Counted from the first letter of the stretch, positions 36,930 to 48,770 are shown. The stretch is 64,000 nucleotides of DNA from Phocoena phocoena (GCF_963924675.1 NC_089239.1:30403818-30467817); one strand, 5' to 3'. A program made the numbers and translations. The notes: a model not told the origin generated them from the sequence alone.

Positions 36930-37086
36930 CCAGGCACTCACGCATCTGCCACACGTGGTGATTTTGAAATCCCCGTAGAGATCCTTGATGGCCCCAGTCG
37001 TGAAGAAACCTTCCACCATCAGCAGAATGCCGTACACAAAGAATGCAGCAGCAATGCCATAGATCACATACTTGAAGATGTCAATC
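36930..37086 (-). CDS. GPM6A: GPM6A coding exon 3 (residues 77-129, second transmembrane segment)
   Basis: Third coding exon of M6-a. Seen: acceptor CTTCCCAG, then G completing Met77, then IDIFKYVIYGIAAAFFVYG and LLMVEGFF, which form transmembrane segment 2. The intracellular loop TTGAIKDLYGDFKITTCGRCVSAW follows in pieces and ends on TGG before the donor GTACGT (phase 0). The length is 157 bp. In PLP1 the matching exon carries an extra 35-residue PLP-specific loop. That insert is absent here, as expected for the M6 and DM20 forms. The loop motif GAIKDLYGDFKITTCG is very strongly conserved between M6-a and M6-b, but the residues of the neighbouring exons (C-terminal DIHSTRSKERLNAYT, exon 4 NTTLVEGANL) identify GPM6A. 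Intron 3 after it is 16.7 kb, intron 2 before it 9.45 kb. Confidence 0.97.
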
Positions 37087-37589
37087 CTGGGAAGAAAAGA
37101 CGAAGTGGTTTAGTTTAATAACTCTTCATGGCTGATCTGCAGCAACTGAGGCCCACGTGCTCAGGGTTCCTTTGGAAGGAAAGCTACGGAGTTTTTATGT
37201 TCATAATGGAGGCTGGATTTTAAAACATTTTTGCTTTGTATGTCTAATGTGTGTACACTTTGTTCTGCCACTTCTAGTATCTGTTGACAAGGGTTTTTCA
37301 TGCCTGTAAGTTTCTTCCTCTTCCCCTGCACCATCCCCCATTCCCTGAATAAGAAATGCTCAAAAGGTACATGAATGAAACTGTAAAACATCCCTGAAAG
37401 ACACATTGATTTTTTTTGTAGTGACATGCTTTTACTTCTTTCTTATTTTCGTTTGTGTATCTTCTACAGGTATTTTCGTTGTGGTTTTTACCGTGGGGCT
37501 TACATGAAACATAGTTAACCATCTATTTTAAACTGATAAATTCAATCATATAGACGTACTTGAAACTTTGGCTTCTCTCCCACACACAC

Positions 37590-39240
37590 TTTGTTATTGA
37601 TGTCACGAATCACATCATGTTACATTATGAACCCATTAACATATTTTATAGATTTTTCTTATACTTTTGCCTTTTAACTTCTATGCGAGAACTCAAAGTG
37701 ATTTATGCGCCACTATTACAGTATTAACAGTATTCTGTATTTGTATATATATTTACCTTTACCAGTGAGCGTTATACTTTCACAGACTTTTGTGTCGCTA
37801 TTTAAAATCCTTTCATTTCAACTTGAAGGACTCCCTTTGGCATTTCTTGTAAGGCAAGTCTAGTGGTGATAAATTCCCTCCGTTTATTTTTATCTGGGAA
37901 ATTCTTCATTTCACCTTCATATTTGACGGATAGTTTTGGCAGATATAGTATTTATTCTTGGTTGGCAATTTCTTTCTTTCAGCAATTTGACTATATCATC
38001 CTACTCCCTTTGCCCCGCGAGGTTTCTGCCAAAAAATCCGTTGAGAGTTTTATGGAGTTTCTCTTGTAGGGGACAAGTTCTCTTGCTGCTTTCAAAATTC
38101 TTTCACATTTGACAATTTGATTATCATATACCTTGGTGTGGATCTGTTTCAATTTATATGAGTTAGAGTCTACAGACGTTCTTAAACCTAGACGTTCATT
38201 TCCTTACCCAGATTTGGGAAGTTTTCTGCCGTTATTACTTTAAATAAGTTTTTTGCCCTTTCTCTCTTCTTCTGTGAGACTCCCATAATGTATACATTGG
38301 TCCACCTGACGGTGTCCCAAAGTCCGTTTGGCTTGCTTCACTCGTTTCCATTCTTTTTTCGTGTGGTTCCTCTGAATGGGTAATTTCAAATGACCTGGCT
38401 TTGAACTTGCAGATTTTTTCTTCTGCTTTATCAACCTGATTTTGAACCCCTTTAGTGAATTTTTCAGTTCATTTATTCAATCTCCCAATTTTAAAAAATA
38501 TTTTCTATCTTTTTGTTGATATTCTCATGTTGCTCATGCATTGTTTTCTTGAGTTCATAGAGCATCATTATGACAATTTTTAATCTGTCGGGTAATTCAT
38601 ACAGCTCTACTTCCTTACAATTGGGTTCTGGAGATTAATTCTGTTCCTTTGTTCTGGTCGTGTTTCCCTGTTTCTTCATGTGTCTTATAACTTAGTGTCG
38701 GGGACCACGCATTTGAAAAAGCAGCTACCTCTGCCAGTCTTTAAGGAACTGGCTTTGTACAGAAGAAGACCCTCCCTAATCAACCTGCCTAGACATCATG
38801 CGGGCCTCTAAAAACTTTTGGGGGGAATGTGACTTCTGAAGGCCTGTGAGTGCAATTTTCTCAACTAGAGAGGCTTACTGGTATCTTTTTCAGGATCTCA
38901 TAATCTTGCTTCTTTTGTGCCTGCGACACTACAAGTTCTGGTTCTACAGTAGCAAGCTGCCCTGATCTCTCTTGTTCTCAGTGGCCAACCAGCATGCAAA
39001 GTATGCCAGGCCCCCATCAGTGCCCTGAGTTAGACACCTGCTCTGTCAGCGCTCTGAGTGAGACAAAACAGAAGCCAGTTCCTTGGGCAGCCCTCAGGAA
39101 AGCCAGAACGTTGGATGAATGCTCCAATCTTCTCTTTCCCCACAAAGGAGAAGTCACGATCCAGGGCATTCTCACCTTGCCCTGGTTTGGGGTTAGGGAC
39201 TGATGCAGGTAAAGTGAAATTGGCCGTCTTACCCAATTCA
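37590..39240 (-). repeat. HAL1/L1 fragment with ORF1-type sequence (antisense)
   Basis: Plus strand gcaagtctagtggtgataaa, tagttttggcagatatagta, ggtttctgccaaaaaatccg, ttggtgtggatctg, cagatttgggaagttttctg, tcccataatgtatacattgg is the reversed coiled-coil ORF1 region of HAL1 or an old L1. Leader-like sequence follows to about 39240. Stops throughout. Confidence 0.7.
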
Positions 39241-39590
39241 ACATGACTGTTCTCGGCTTTGTGTTTGTCTCGGGTACTGAACCTTCTTAATAAAAGGAAT
39301 AAAAGTATTTTGGTCTGTATATCACTGATAAATGGGTGTTTCTCTGTGGGAACAAGCATTGGGATTTCCTATCACCACCTTGATGACATTACTCCTTCCA
39401 AATTCATGTTTAATTCAATTAAAGTTCATGTGTACATCATCTGGTTATTTACACTAGAAGTATAACTGCAAATTATTGATGACAATTACATAGCAATCAC
39501 AAACCCTTTGCTTTTATCTTTCTGAAATTGAGCTCAAACACTGTGTAAGAACACCTGGTAGTAAGTACTGGTGTAAAGAGGTGTAGCTGT

Positions 39591-40055
39591 TGATTCATTT
39601 CCTATGGTCTCTCTAAGAGATTACCACAAACTTGGTGGCTTGACACACATTTATTTCCTTACAGTTCTGGAGGTCGGAAGTTTGAAATCACTTTCACTGG
39701 GCTGAAATCGAGGGCTAGGCAGAGCCTCACTTCTTCCAGAGACTCTAGGGGAGAGCGTCCTTATACTTTTCAGCTTCTAGAGCTGCAGCTGCATCCCTTG
39801 CCTAGTGAAGCCAGTAAATAGCGCCTTGTTTCTGCAGTTACAATGCCTTCTTCTCTGGACAAATATTTCTCTACTGCCTCCTTATAAGGATTACTTGTGC
39901 TTAGATTTAGGGCTCAGCTGGATAATCCAGGAGGATCACAGCACTTCAAGATCCTTAATCACAACTTCAAAATCTCTTGCATATAAAGTAAATCTCAGAT
40001 TCCAGGGGCTAGGTTCTGGATAACTTTGGGGGTCATTATTTCAGCCTGCCACAAG
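39591..40055 (-). repeat. MaLR (MLT1-like) solo LTR (antisense)
   Basis: Plus strand gattaccacaaacttggtgg, cttacagttctggaggtcgg, gactctaggggagagcgtcc, gctggataatccaggaggat, then gggtcattatttcagcctgcc. Reversed LTR order, complete. Confidence 0.7.
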
Positions 40056-40809
40056 CTATACTTTCTTGAAGCTGAATGTTAATTTCTTGACATTCAAAAA
40101 CTCTTACATAAAGTTTTTCTTCCAACAATCTGAGGATGGACACTTTCTAATGTTACATTCCAAAATTAAATCATCAAAATATTTAAATTATAATATACTT
40201 GTCATGATCTTATTGGCCTGAATCCCTCTGTTTTATCACAAAAAGTACTCTTTCTTGTAAACATGCAATATATGAATTTAACAAAGAATTTCAAATATGA
40301 TATTGGGAAAATTAAACTCTTATTCTCTGTAAAGATGAGTTTCCTGTCAATGATACATCAACAAAATGCAGTAATAAAAACCCTCTGGTAATGAAGTCAC
40401 TGATCATGTGTCCACTGTAGGATCAAATAGCAGAGAATCAGAAGAAGTCTTACCTTCACGGTACTACTTTTGCTTTGCAAAGTAAGAATCCATATTATCT
40501 TACTTCTAAAGGAAAAAAGTAAAAGCACTTAACCTCCTTTCTAAATGCAAGCTTTCAAATTTGACAATGTTTCTGTAAACCACTGTTTTACTGATTTTAA
40601 AAGCAATCTATATTCATTGTAGAGAAAAAGGAAAATAAAACCGGAAAAACAGACAATTCACTGTTTATTCTCCCAATTTTTTAATATGAATTACAATTAA
40701 CTACATGATACTATTACACAGTTGTATCAGGATGTTTTTTAAAGATTATGGCCCAGTCTATTATTTGAAGGTTTGACATGTTTTACCACTTCTCTACTTT
40801 TGCTCAGTG

Positions 40810-41290
40810 GTCGGAACAATAATGCCGCTCCCAAAGATGTCTGCCTGTAACCTCCAGAACCTATGAATATGCTCTCTTGTTGAATGAGACTTGGCAAATG
40901 TGATTGAATTAATGATTTTGATATTCAGAGATTATCCTGTGTTATATAATCACAGGGTCCTAATAATTAGTGAAAGAGAGGTGTAGGAAAGTCAGGGTCA
41001 GATTCAGAGAGAAGTCTGAAGGGGCTCCACTGCTGGTTTTGAAGAAGAAAGGGGCCCACGAGCCAAGGAGTACAGGTGGCTCCTAAGCTGCAACAAGTAA
41101 AACTACGGATTCTCCCCTAGAGCCTCCAGATGGAGTGCAGTCCTGCCAACACCTTGATCTGACCCCATTTCAATAAGCCCAGTAAGACCCATTTCAGACC
41201 TCTGACCTCCAGAACTGTAAAAAATTAATAAATGTGTTTTTCTCATGCACTAAGTCTGTTGTAATTTGTTACAGCAGTAATAGGAAGCTA
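40810..41290 (+). repeat. MaLR (MLT1-like) solo LTR
   Basis: Contains cccaaagatgtctgcctgta, atttcagacctctgacctcc, agaactgtaaaaaattaata and gtaatttgttacagcagtaa. Same LTR group as the neighbour at 39.6-40.1 kb but in the opposite direction, so the two form an inverted pair of old LTRs about 0.75 kb apart. Confidence 0.7.
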
Positions 41291-42661
41291 CGCATCATTA
41301 TTACAAACATCATTTAGGATAAACCTTTGGGCCGTGTAGGCTGTTTCCCTGGCATAAATTCCTAGAAATTTTTAAGGCACGTATTGTGAAAATGGTGTCC
41401 GGAAAGTTTGTGCCAAAATAAAGATGCACTGATAATGAGGAAGAGGGCTTATCGTCTGTTTCCCAATACTGAGTATTACCATTCAATTCTTCTAATAAAT
41501 TAATAGTTAAAAAGCAATGGTATTATCATTTTAATTAATTTTCTTGGTTTAGCAGTGTGGATGAACATATGTTTACAAGCTATTAATCATCTGTATTCTC
41601 TAAGAAATATGTCTTTACATTTTGCCAATTTTTTACTACATATGTATCTTTTTGTTGAATTTATTCTGTTTATTAAAATTAGGAAATCTTGTTATATAGG
41701 TGGTAAATACATTGCTCAGTTTTTGCACACCTTTTAATTTTTTATAATACTTTAATGAGTAAAATTTAATTTATATTATTATATATTATCTATATTATAT
41801 TTATAATTTATATTATGTCAAATCTATATATTTTTTCCCTTGTGATTTCTTATATTGCTTATATACTTCTTGCCCCATAATAAGTAAAATCTTAAATCTG
41901 TATTTTCTTCTCGCTTTCACAAATTAGTTTACTCTTAAATTTCAACTTTAGATCCACCTGAAAAAATTTTGGTAAAAACTAGAGTAGGAACATACTTTTA
42001 TATGTACTTATAAGTACATATAAGTACTTTACAAGTACTTATATGTATGTCTGTGCCAATGCCATGTAGTATTAATTACTGTAGCTCCTCAACTGTCTCT
42101 ACTTCATTAACCTGATGCATCCTAGGAATCCGCTCAAGTACTAACTACCACTACCTGATTCATATCTGCCGAGTCTAACGTGGATGGTACTTTGCTGACA
42201 TATCTTTCCTATGTCGGTACGAGAGGAAAAATAATTTGTCTTGTTTTACTTTTTATCCCTAAAGATTAGCACAGTGACTGGCACATAGTATAACCCTGTA
42301 TTTTTTGCTGAGTAAATGAATTCATTAAAAAACAAACCAGACAAAAGATTGACCTGAAAAAAAAATCTGAATATTTGAAAACAAGAACATTGTAGAAATG
42401 TTCTGTATTCTGAGACAAAAACTCTTTCCCTATAAATTGAAATCCCTTCACCCAAATCTCTCTCTTTGAACCACAAAGAACAAAGCAAACTTCCTTTTCC
42501 TTAATAGCCCTTCAAATATGCATAGAATGAAATCATCATGTTCTTATTTGTAAATATTTTTTCTAGAGTTGCCGTATTCCTAGGTTTTAGAAAAGAGAAC
42601 AGAAATTAGGTCTTTGAATTCTAATCCAGTCTGACACTACAGGTGCTCACCTACTCTAGTC

Positions 42662-42707
42662 AAAGAGTAAGTCAGAAAAAAAAAAAAAAAAAAAAAGAGT
42701 AAGTCAG
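42662..42707 (+). repeat. poly(A)-only insertion with target-site duplication
   Basis: A run of about 18-21 A lies between two perfect copies of the 14-mer aaagagtaagtcag (42662-42675 and 42694-42707). No SINE or L1 body remains. Confidence 0.75.
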
Positions 42708-42790
42708 TAAGAGTGTTATGGTAAGTAGGGTGTGTCCAGGGACAAACAGACTTTAGGAAACATGACACTGGGCATTAAAATTGTGATACA

Positions 42791-43010
42791 GGGCTTCCCT
42801 GGTGGCGCAGTGGTTGAGAGTCCGCCTGCCGATGCAGGGGACACGGGTTCATGCCCCGGTCCGGGAGGATCCCACGTGCCGCGGAGCGGCTGGGCCCGTG
42901 AGCCATGCCGCTGAGCCTGCGCGTCCGGAGCCTGTGCACTGCAATGGGAGGGGCCACAACAGTGAGAGGCCTGCGTACCGAAAAAAAAAAATAATAATAA
43001 TAATAAAATA
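42791..43010 (+). repeat. CHR-type cetacean SINE, antisense to GPM6A
   Basis: Starts gggcttccctggtggcgcag. One base is missing in the ccatgccgctgag region. The tail is A10 followed by AAT repeats. Target duplication not clear. Confidence 0.93.
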
Positions 43011-44703
43011 AAATATAGATCACATGAGAACAGAGATTATTTGCAAACTTATTTATGAGAAGTAAGTTTTACATTCTGGAAAGATGATTAATGAAATGAA
43101 GTAGGCATATTCCAGTGTGTTTGCCCTTCCTATGTCCCCCTGTAGACTTGGATATTGACCACGTGGAGACAGATGTGTGTATATATTTACGAGAGGTGCA
43201 GTGGAGAGACAGAGAGAGAAGCTGAGACAAAGAAGGGAGTCCTGAGGACCTTGGGTGGAAGACGGGGGCTTAGGCAATTGGTTTTATCTCTTCGTTCACA
43301 CACCCAGAGAACAGGTTTCTTTTCCTTTATAAGTATATGAGGTAGGAGCGCTTAATTTGGTTGAATCAAGCCTGAGAACTATGGAGACAAGACATAGACC
43401 CTGTAAGTTACTAAAGTTGGCCAACAAGTCCTTTCTTCAGAATCATTCTCTTACACATTCTTCTCCAAACTTACCTTAGCTTATTTTCAAGGAAGCTGTA
43501 TTGCCTGCAATTGCGTCTCTCACTCACTTCTGCGTCCCAAGTCCTGATTTTACTTCCCCTTTGCCCCTCACCGTATGGAGTCCGCTAACAGCCCTGTAAG
43601 GCAGCCCCCATAGAGTAAACGCTACCTTCCTCTCAACTGCTACGTGACTGGAAGGTACCGCTTGGTACTAATCACACCCGGTAGTTATCTGTACACACCT
43701 TCCCTCTGTGTTTTCACGAACCGTTTGCCGACAGGGAGTCTTAATTCATTTGGTAGCTCCACGGGGTCTAGGATGAGGTATTTTAGTTATTTGAAATATG
43801 AAAAGAGAGATAATTTGAGCACTTGCTTTCATTCCAATGAAAATGGTATGCTTCCCACGCCAAAGATGCATTACTGATTTCACATTTAACTCCCAGTATA
43901 AGAGACCAAAAGTAAAAGTTCCAAATTAAGCGTATGATCTCTGATTTCTCTGCTGAGCTCCCACATTCACTACCCTTCAGAGCGGTAGTCGAGGTCTGTG
44001 ATCTATTAAGGCCGGTTGTCTAAATGTTAAATAAACATCCTGACAATTGGTTTCTGATCGATTTATACAATCATCCCATGCCAGTTACTAGGCTTATGAT
44101 TTCTTATAAACTTCTATAACTAAAGGTAGCAATTTGGATGTAGCCTAAATATAGAGAATCTGTAGATTAAGAACATCTGTGGTAGCTTAAAATAATGCAA
44201 AGTGAAAACGTATTTTGTCCAGTGTAGGCTGAGATAAAACTGAAAAGAAAATGTCAGTATTAGCACGTTAAAGTATATTCATGCAATCATTGTCTACAGG
44301 CTCTCTGCAAACTAACCTGCAATAGTCCAAAGCATTTTCAGATAGTTGAATTATACTCCAAATGATGACTATCACTCATAAACTCTCAAGGATCAATTCA
44401 TGCTAGAACCTGATTCAATGGAAACTGGTGAACTGTCTACTATGGGTTTAAAAAACTTTCATTTAATGAATAACGCTAAATTTTTGGAACTAATTTGTAA
44501 AATAAAGTTACATTGGGAAATATAAGTGATATCGTTCCCTCATCTCTTTTTTTTTCCATGATTTTTCAAATTTGCTATTAATTCTTCATTTCCATTTATC
44601 AGTGACATTGATGAAATAAACTGATGCTTCCAAGTTAGGGACTATGTTTAAATAATTTAACTTCTTATCTCAGTGGCTAATCAATGTCCACCTCCTCTTA
44701 ATC

Positions 44704-44705
<2 letters not shown>

Positions 44706-44741
<36 letters not shown>
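44706..44741. repeat. (TG)n microsatellite
   Basis: About 18 uninterrupted TG units, 30 bp from the TSD of the next SINE. Confidence 0.95.
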
Positions 44742-44742
<1 letters not shown>

Positions 44743-44771
44743 TACACTTGGTTTGTTATATTTCTCATTTT

Positions 44772-44980
44772 GTTTGTTTGTTTTTTTGCGGTACGCGGGC
44801 CTCTCACTGTTGTGGCCTCTCCCGTTGCGGAGCACAGGCTCCGGACGCGCAGGCTCAGCGGCCATGGCTCACGGGCCCAGCCGCTCCGAGGCACGTGGGA
44901 TCTTCCCGGACCGGGGTACGAACCCGTGCCCCCCTGCATCGGCAGGCGGACTCTCAACCACTGCGCCACCAGGGAAGCCC
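44772..44980 (-). repeat. CHR-type cetacean SINE
   Basis: Complete short form with a (GTTT)n tail on the plus strand. Target duplication ta(t/c)atttct(c/t)atttt at 44757-44771 and 44981-44995. Confidence 0.93.
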
Positions 44981-46536
44981 TACATTTCTTATTTTACAAC
45001 CAATATCGCTCAAATTTTAAGTGCCAACATATTTTAGATAAACATAAAAGTTTTCAACTTTCTTTTTCCTAAAAATTTTGCTATCTCTATGTCCATGGGG
45101 ATGTGCCCTCCAGCCCCCAAGGAGGGAATTCTTGCTCTATTACTTGATAGAAACGTGCATCTCTTTTCACTTCTCATTTTCATGGAACTCAGCAACATTA
45201 ATGAATGAAATAACAAATACAGTTTATGAGCAATACTGTGTTCAAGACGATCTGACTGCAGCTGATGGATTATTTTAAAAATTTAGAAATATGATGTATC
45301 TTCTGATACTGGAGTTGGAGAAAAGCTATCTTCCATCTAGAATGGTGTCCAGGGTGACCAAGGGTTGTCTTAGATTAGGGTCTTAGCTTATAGTTTACCC
45401 TGTCAGAAGGAATTGCCCTGGGTGAATAAGAAGTGTAACCTTGTTTCATGGAAGTGGTAAGAGCAAAAAAGCACCGTCTTCCTAACCAGCCATACGACCA
45501 TTCCAGTTTGTAACTCTAGAAGCATCTTATGCCAGAAAGAAGTATGTATAAATTAAGAAGTGTTGAATTTATTGAGAATAACAAAATAAAGCAACGTGAA
45601 AAACATTATAATCTCATAGTATCCAGAAGCATGAAATAGATTTAAGAAGTTGTACAGGCAACACACAATACAATAGAAATGAGCTGAGATTATAAAATAA
45701 TGAGTAAATAATTTATTTTCTTTTTGTGGGCAAGAAATCACTGAATAAATGATCTGAATTGGGAACTTATTGGGGAAAAAATTCCTCTGTAATTCAATCT
45801 TAAAATTTTGCTCTCTAGAAACTTAGGCAATATGGGACTGAAACTTGAACATTAAACTCTTTTCTACTTCCAGACTATGTTTGAATTATGTTTTTTTAAA
45901 AAAATATTAACATCACCATAGTTCAGTGATCCCAGGAGTTTACATTTATGGGTAAAATGTACATTTTAAGCATAATTGGTGGTTGTAAAAAGGTGCTCAA
46001 TATTTCTTATGTTTATCATTTTACAGAAGTCGATAAGACCCTTTCAAAATGTTCACTCAGGTAGTCACATTTCTAGGAGGCAGGAAATAACGATGATATC
46101 ACAGCCATGGTTGAGTTAAAATTTTTTAAAAGTTGGGAGTAGCCACAGAGTTTGGGTGATTTTCCTAGAATCAGCAGCAGAGTATGCACTTACACCTGGC
46201 TCTGGTTCTATATTCTGTTCTATTCTGCTAGAACAGCCTCTGCTCAAATTTGAAGAGCGAGAGAAATGCAAGTATTCCACTTAATGGTAACTGAATGTTG
46301 GATAAAACTTCACAGGCAAATTAAAACACAAATTAAGTCCAGATTAAGTTGGCCTCTGATCTGCTGTGTACCTTCCTGTTTTCATGGTAAGGGTCAGTGT
46401 CCTTTTGACTCACGTATATACCCTAAGAGTACTTTTTCTTCTATCTAACACTGCCTCACTTAATTCTAGATTTATTCAACACACAGCAATGTGCACATAC
46501 ATTCTCAAAATAACAAGCGATACCAGAATGACCTAC

Positions 46537-46729
46537 ATGGTAAAGACATCCAGCGTATCTCCCGCAGTTCTGGCCATCTCAAAGTAGGTTTGCAGGATGT
46601 TAACAGTTCCAGAAAGAGCTTCATGACCACAGCCGCAGAATAGGGCAACTCCAGCGTACAGCAGGATGGTGGCAATCAGAGAGGCATAAGGAATGCCTCC
46701 CAGGCATTTAATACAGCACTCAAAACACC
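46537..46729 (-). CDS. GPM6A: GPM6A coding exon 2 (residues 13-77, first transmembrane segment)
   Basis: Second coding exon of neuronal membrane glycoprotein M6-a, a four-pass plasma-membrane protein of the PLP/DM20/M6 family that promotes filopodium and neurite outgrowth. Seen: on the minus strand a TTTTGCAG acceptor precedes GG (the last two bases of the Gly13 codon). It is followed by the Cys-rich start [11 protein letters not shown], whose Cys17, Cys18 and Cys21 are known palmitoylation sites, then the first membrane segment [19 protein letters not shown] and the CGCGHEAL motif conserved through the family. The exon ends in ACC AT before the donor GTAGGT (phase 2) and joins G-ATT-GAC of exon 3. 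Its 193 bp match the residue count of the mammalian protein. The start codon lies in an exon upstream of this window. The acceptor lies inside a 139-bp tandem duplication, so a second copy of it sits just upstream (see findings). Confidence 0.97.
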
Positions 46730-46998
46730 CTGCAAAAGTCCAACAGGAAAAAAGTTAGAAATTCATATTTTTATTAATCTTATTGAACTTTTTTCCAAAC
46801 TTAAGCATTATGGAAAACATATTTGCATTTATAGATGACATCAGGTCAACCATGTAAATCAAAACACCCTGCAAAAGTCCAACAGAAAAAAAGTTAGAAA
46901 TTCATATTTTTATTAATCTAATTGAACTTTTTTCCAAACTTAAGCATTATGGAAAACATATTTGCATTTATAGATGACATCAGGTCAACCATGTAAAT
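46721..46998. repeat. 139-bp tandem duplication across the GPM6A exon 2 acceptor
   Basis: Unit 1 is 46721-46859 and unit 2 is 46860-46998. By eye they differ at two positions (cagga versus cagaa; atcttat versus atctaat). Each carries the minus-strand branch-point word TTCTAAC, a pyrimidine tract, TTTTGCAG and the first 9 exon bases GGTGTTTTG. A 3-bp microhomology (caa) at the junction points to a replication-slippage or end-joining origin. Only unit 1 is continuous with the rest of exon 2. Confidence 0.97.
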
Positions 46999-47164
46999 CA
47001 AGTCCTAGAGTGTCCTGGAAGGTATAAAAATCAAGTTTCTTAATGATAATCCCATGCTCCACAGACAGGAGGATGATTACTTCTGCTGAGGGTTTCCTCT
47101 TCTACCCCCAAGCCAGAGAAGTCCTTCCTTCCCAACTCAGTAAGATACTGTCAGAGTAGAAAAG

Positions 47165-47320
47165 AGAGACCTGGAAAGGGTTGGAATCTTGACTCCACCA
47201 CTGTGTGTTTTGGGGCAAGTTTATTCTTTTGAATTCATCATTTGTAAGAAGGTGACAGTAAAGCTTTCCCTCAAATGTTCTTGTGAGCATTAAATGAGCT
47301 AATACAGAAAACAGTGCATG
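47165..47320 (+). repeat. MIR-like SINE
   Basis: Contains ggaatcttgactccaccact, tttggggcaagtttattc, catttgtaagaaggtgacag and gagcattaaatgagctaata. Diverged MIR order; it is cut at its 3' end by the following L1. Confidence 0.6.
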
Positions 47321-47321
47321 A

Positions 47322-47820
47322 CTGGATAAAGAAGATGTGGTACATATATACAATGGAATATTACTCAGCCATAAAAAATAATGTCATTTGCAGTGACATG
47401 GATGGCCCTAGACATCGTCATACTGAGCGAAGGAAGTCAGACAGAGAGAGACAAATATCATATGATATTGCTTATTTGTGGAATCTGAAAAAAATGGTAC
47501 AAATGAACCTATTTACAAAGAAATAGAGTCACAGATGTGGAAAACAAACTTATGGTTACCAAGGGGAAAAGGGTGGTGGGAGGGATAAATTGGGAGATTG
47601 GGATTGACATATACACTTTACTATACATAAACTAGATAACTAATAAGAACCTGCTGTAGAGCACAGGGAACTCTATTCAATACTCTGTAGTGACCTATAT
47701 GGGAATAGAATCTAAAAAAGACTGGATATATGTATATGTATAACCGACTCACTTTGTTGTACACCCAAAACACAACATTGTAAATCAACTATACTCCAAT
47801 AAAAATTAATAAAAAAAATA
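47322..47820 (+). mobile_element. L1 3' end, 5'-truncated
   Basis: Begins at ggataaagaagatgtggtac and continues through gaatattactcagccataaa to aaatcaactatactccaata and an A-rich tail. Imperfect target duplication (c/t)agtgcatgac around 47310 and 47825. Opposite direction to GPM6A. Confidence 0.88.
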
Positions 47821-48494
47821 AAATAGTGCATGACACAGAGTCACTACTCAGTAAATGTTACATCTACCATCACTGGATGTAATTTTAACTATTATTAATA
47901 TTAAGTATTACTGTGTTGTAATATGGTTTCCAAAAATTGGCCACAGTAATTACTTTTGCTTTTTGAAGTTTCATCATTTTAGTCTTTCATTTTCAAAAGA
48001 TGGCTTTAAACTAGTCTGAAACATCAGATAACCTTGGTTGTTAATATTCAAAATAAGGATCAGAATTTTCTAGTCAGTCAGCTGTTAGGTATCTTCTTCT
48101 AAAGGATTAACTAGAAATGTTTGAGTATATATGTTTTGCAATAAGAAATACTGACGAGATACTATTTGCCAGACCCTGGTGAGAAAGGAACGTTTAGATT
48201 AGAGGCTGACAACTAAGAGGAACGCCTATGTGATCTGTTTTACTTCTGTCCACCTCTGTCCTCCACTGCTTCCCCACACATATCCTATTCCAAAGATTTC
48301 CTCCTACTTCTCTCCTTTTGCAAATTTTTGATCAAACTTTCTTTTATAATGCTGAAACTTCTCAAGCTCTCTCCGTGTGACTGACTTTTTCTTTCTTCAG
48401 TAACAAATGATATTGGAAAATGGATTGTTAGGTATTGTACTTAATTAAGTCATGGAAAGATCTGTGTTTCCCTGAAAAAAATATGGCTATTGTT

Positions 48495-48770
48495 TAGGCA
48501 GGTTCTTATCAGTTATCTATTTTATACATATTAGTGTCTACATGTCAATCCCAATCTCCCAGTTCAGCCCACCACCCCCACCACCACCCCCGCCACTTCC
48601 CCCCTTGGTGTCCATACTTTTGTTCTCTACATCTATGCCTCTATTTCTGCCTTGCCAACCGGTTCGTCTGTACCATTTTTCTAGATTCCACATACAAGCG
48701 TTAATATATGATATTTATTTTTCTCTTTCTGACGTACCTCACTCTGTATGACAGTCTCTAGTGTGTTTTA
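48495..48770 (-). repeat. L1 3' UTR fragment (antisense)
   Basis: Plus strand ttatctattttatacatatt, gtcaatcccaatctcccag, ttctctacatctatgcctct, then agattccacatacaagcgtt and actctgtatgacagtctct. Contains a (CCA/CCC)n stretch at 48568-48602. Confidence 0.8.

Larger units (their letters stand above)
37087..46536 (-). other. GPM6A: GPM6A intron 2
   Basis: 9,450 bp, phase 2, donor GTAGGT and acceptor TTCTTCCCAG. Contains an HAL1/L1 fragment (37590-39240), two MaLR LTRs (39591-40055, 40810-41290), a tail-only insertion (42662-42707), two SINEs and a TG repeat. The stretches 40.1-40.8, 41.3-42.6, 43.0-44.7 and 45.0-46.5 kb look unique and AT-rich, with no gene seen. Confidence 0.9.

Noticed and set aside
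46860..46868. Second copy of the start of GPM6A exon 2 considered as a duplicate exon
   Set aside because: Only the first 9 exon bases are duplicated. The rest of the unit is intron, so it is a decoy acceptor and not an extra exon.
48568..48602. Proline-rich frame (PPPPPPPP) at 48542-48751
   Set aside because: Made by a CCA/CCC simple repeat within an antisense L1 3' UTR.
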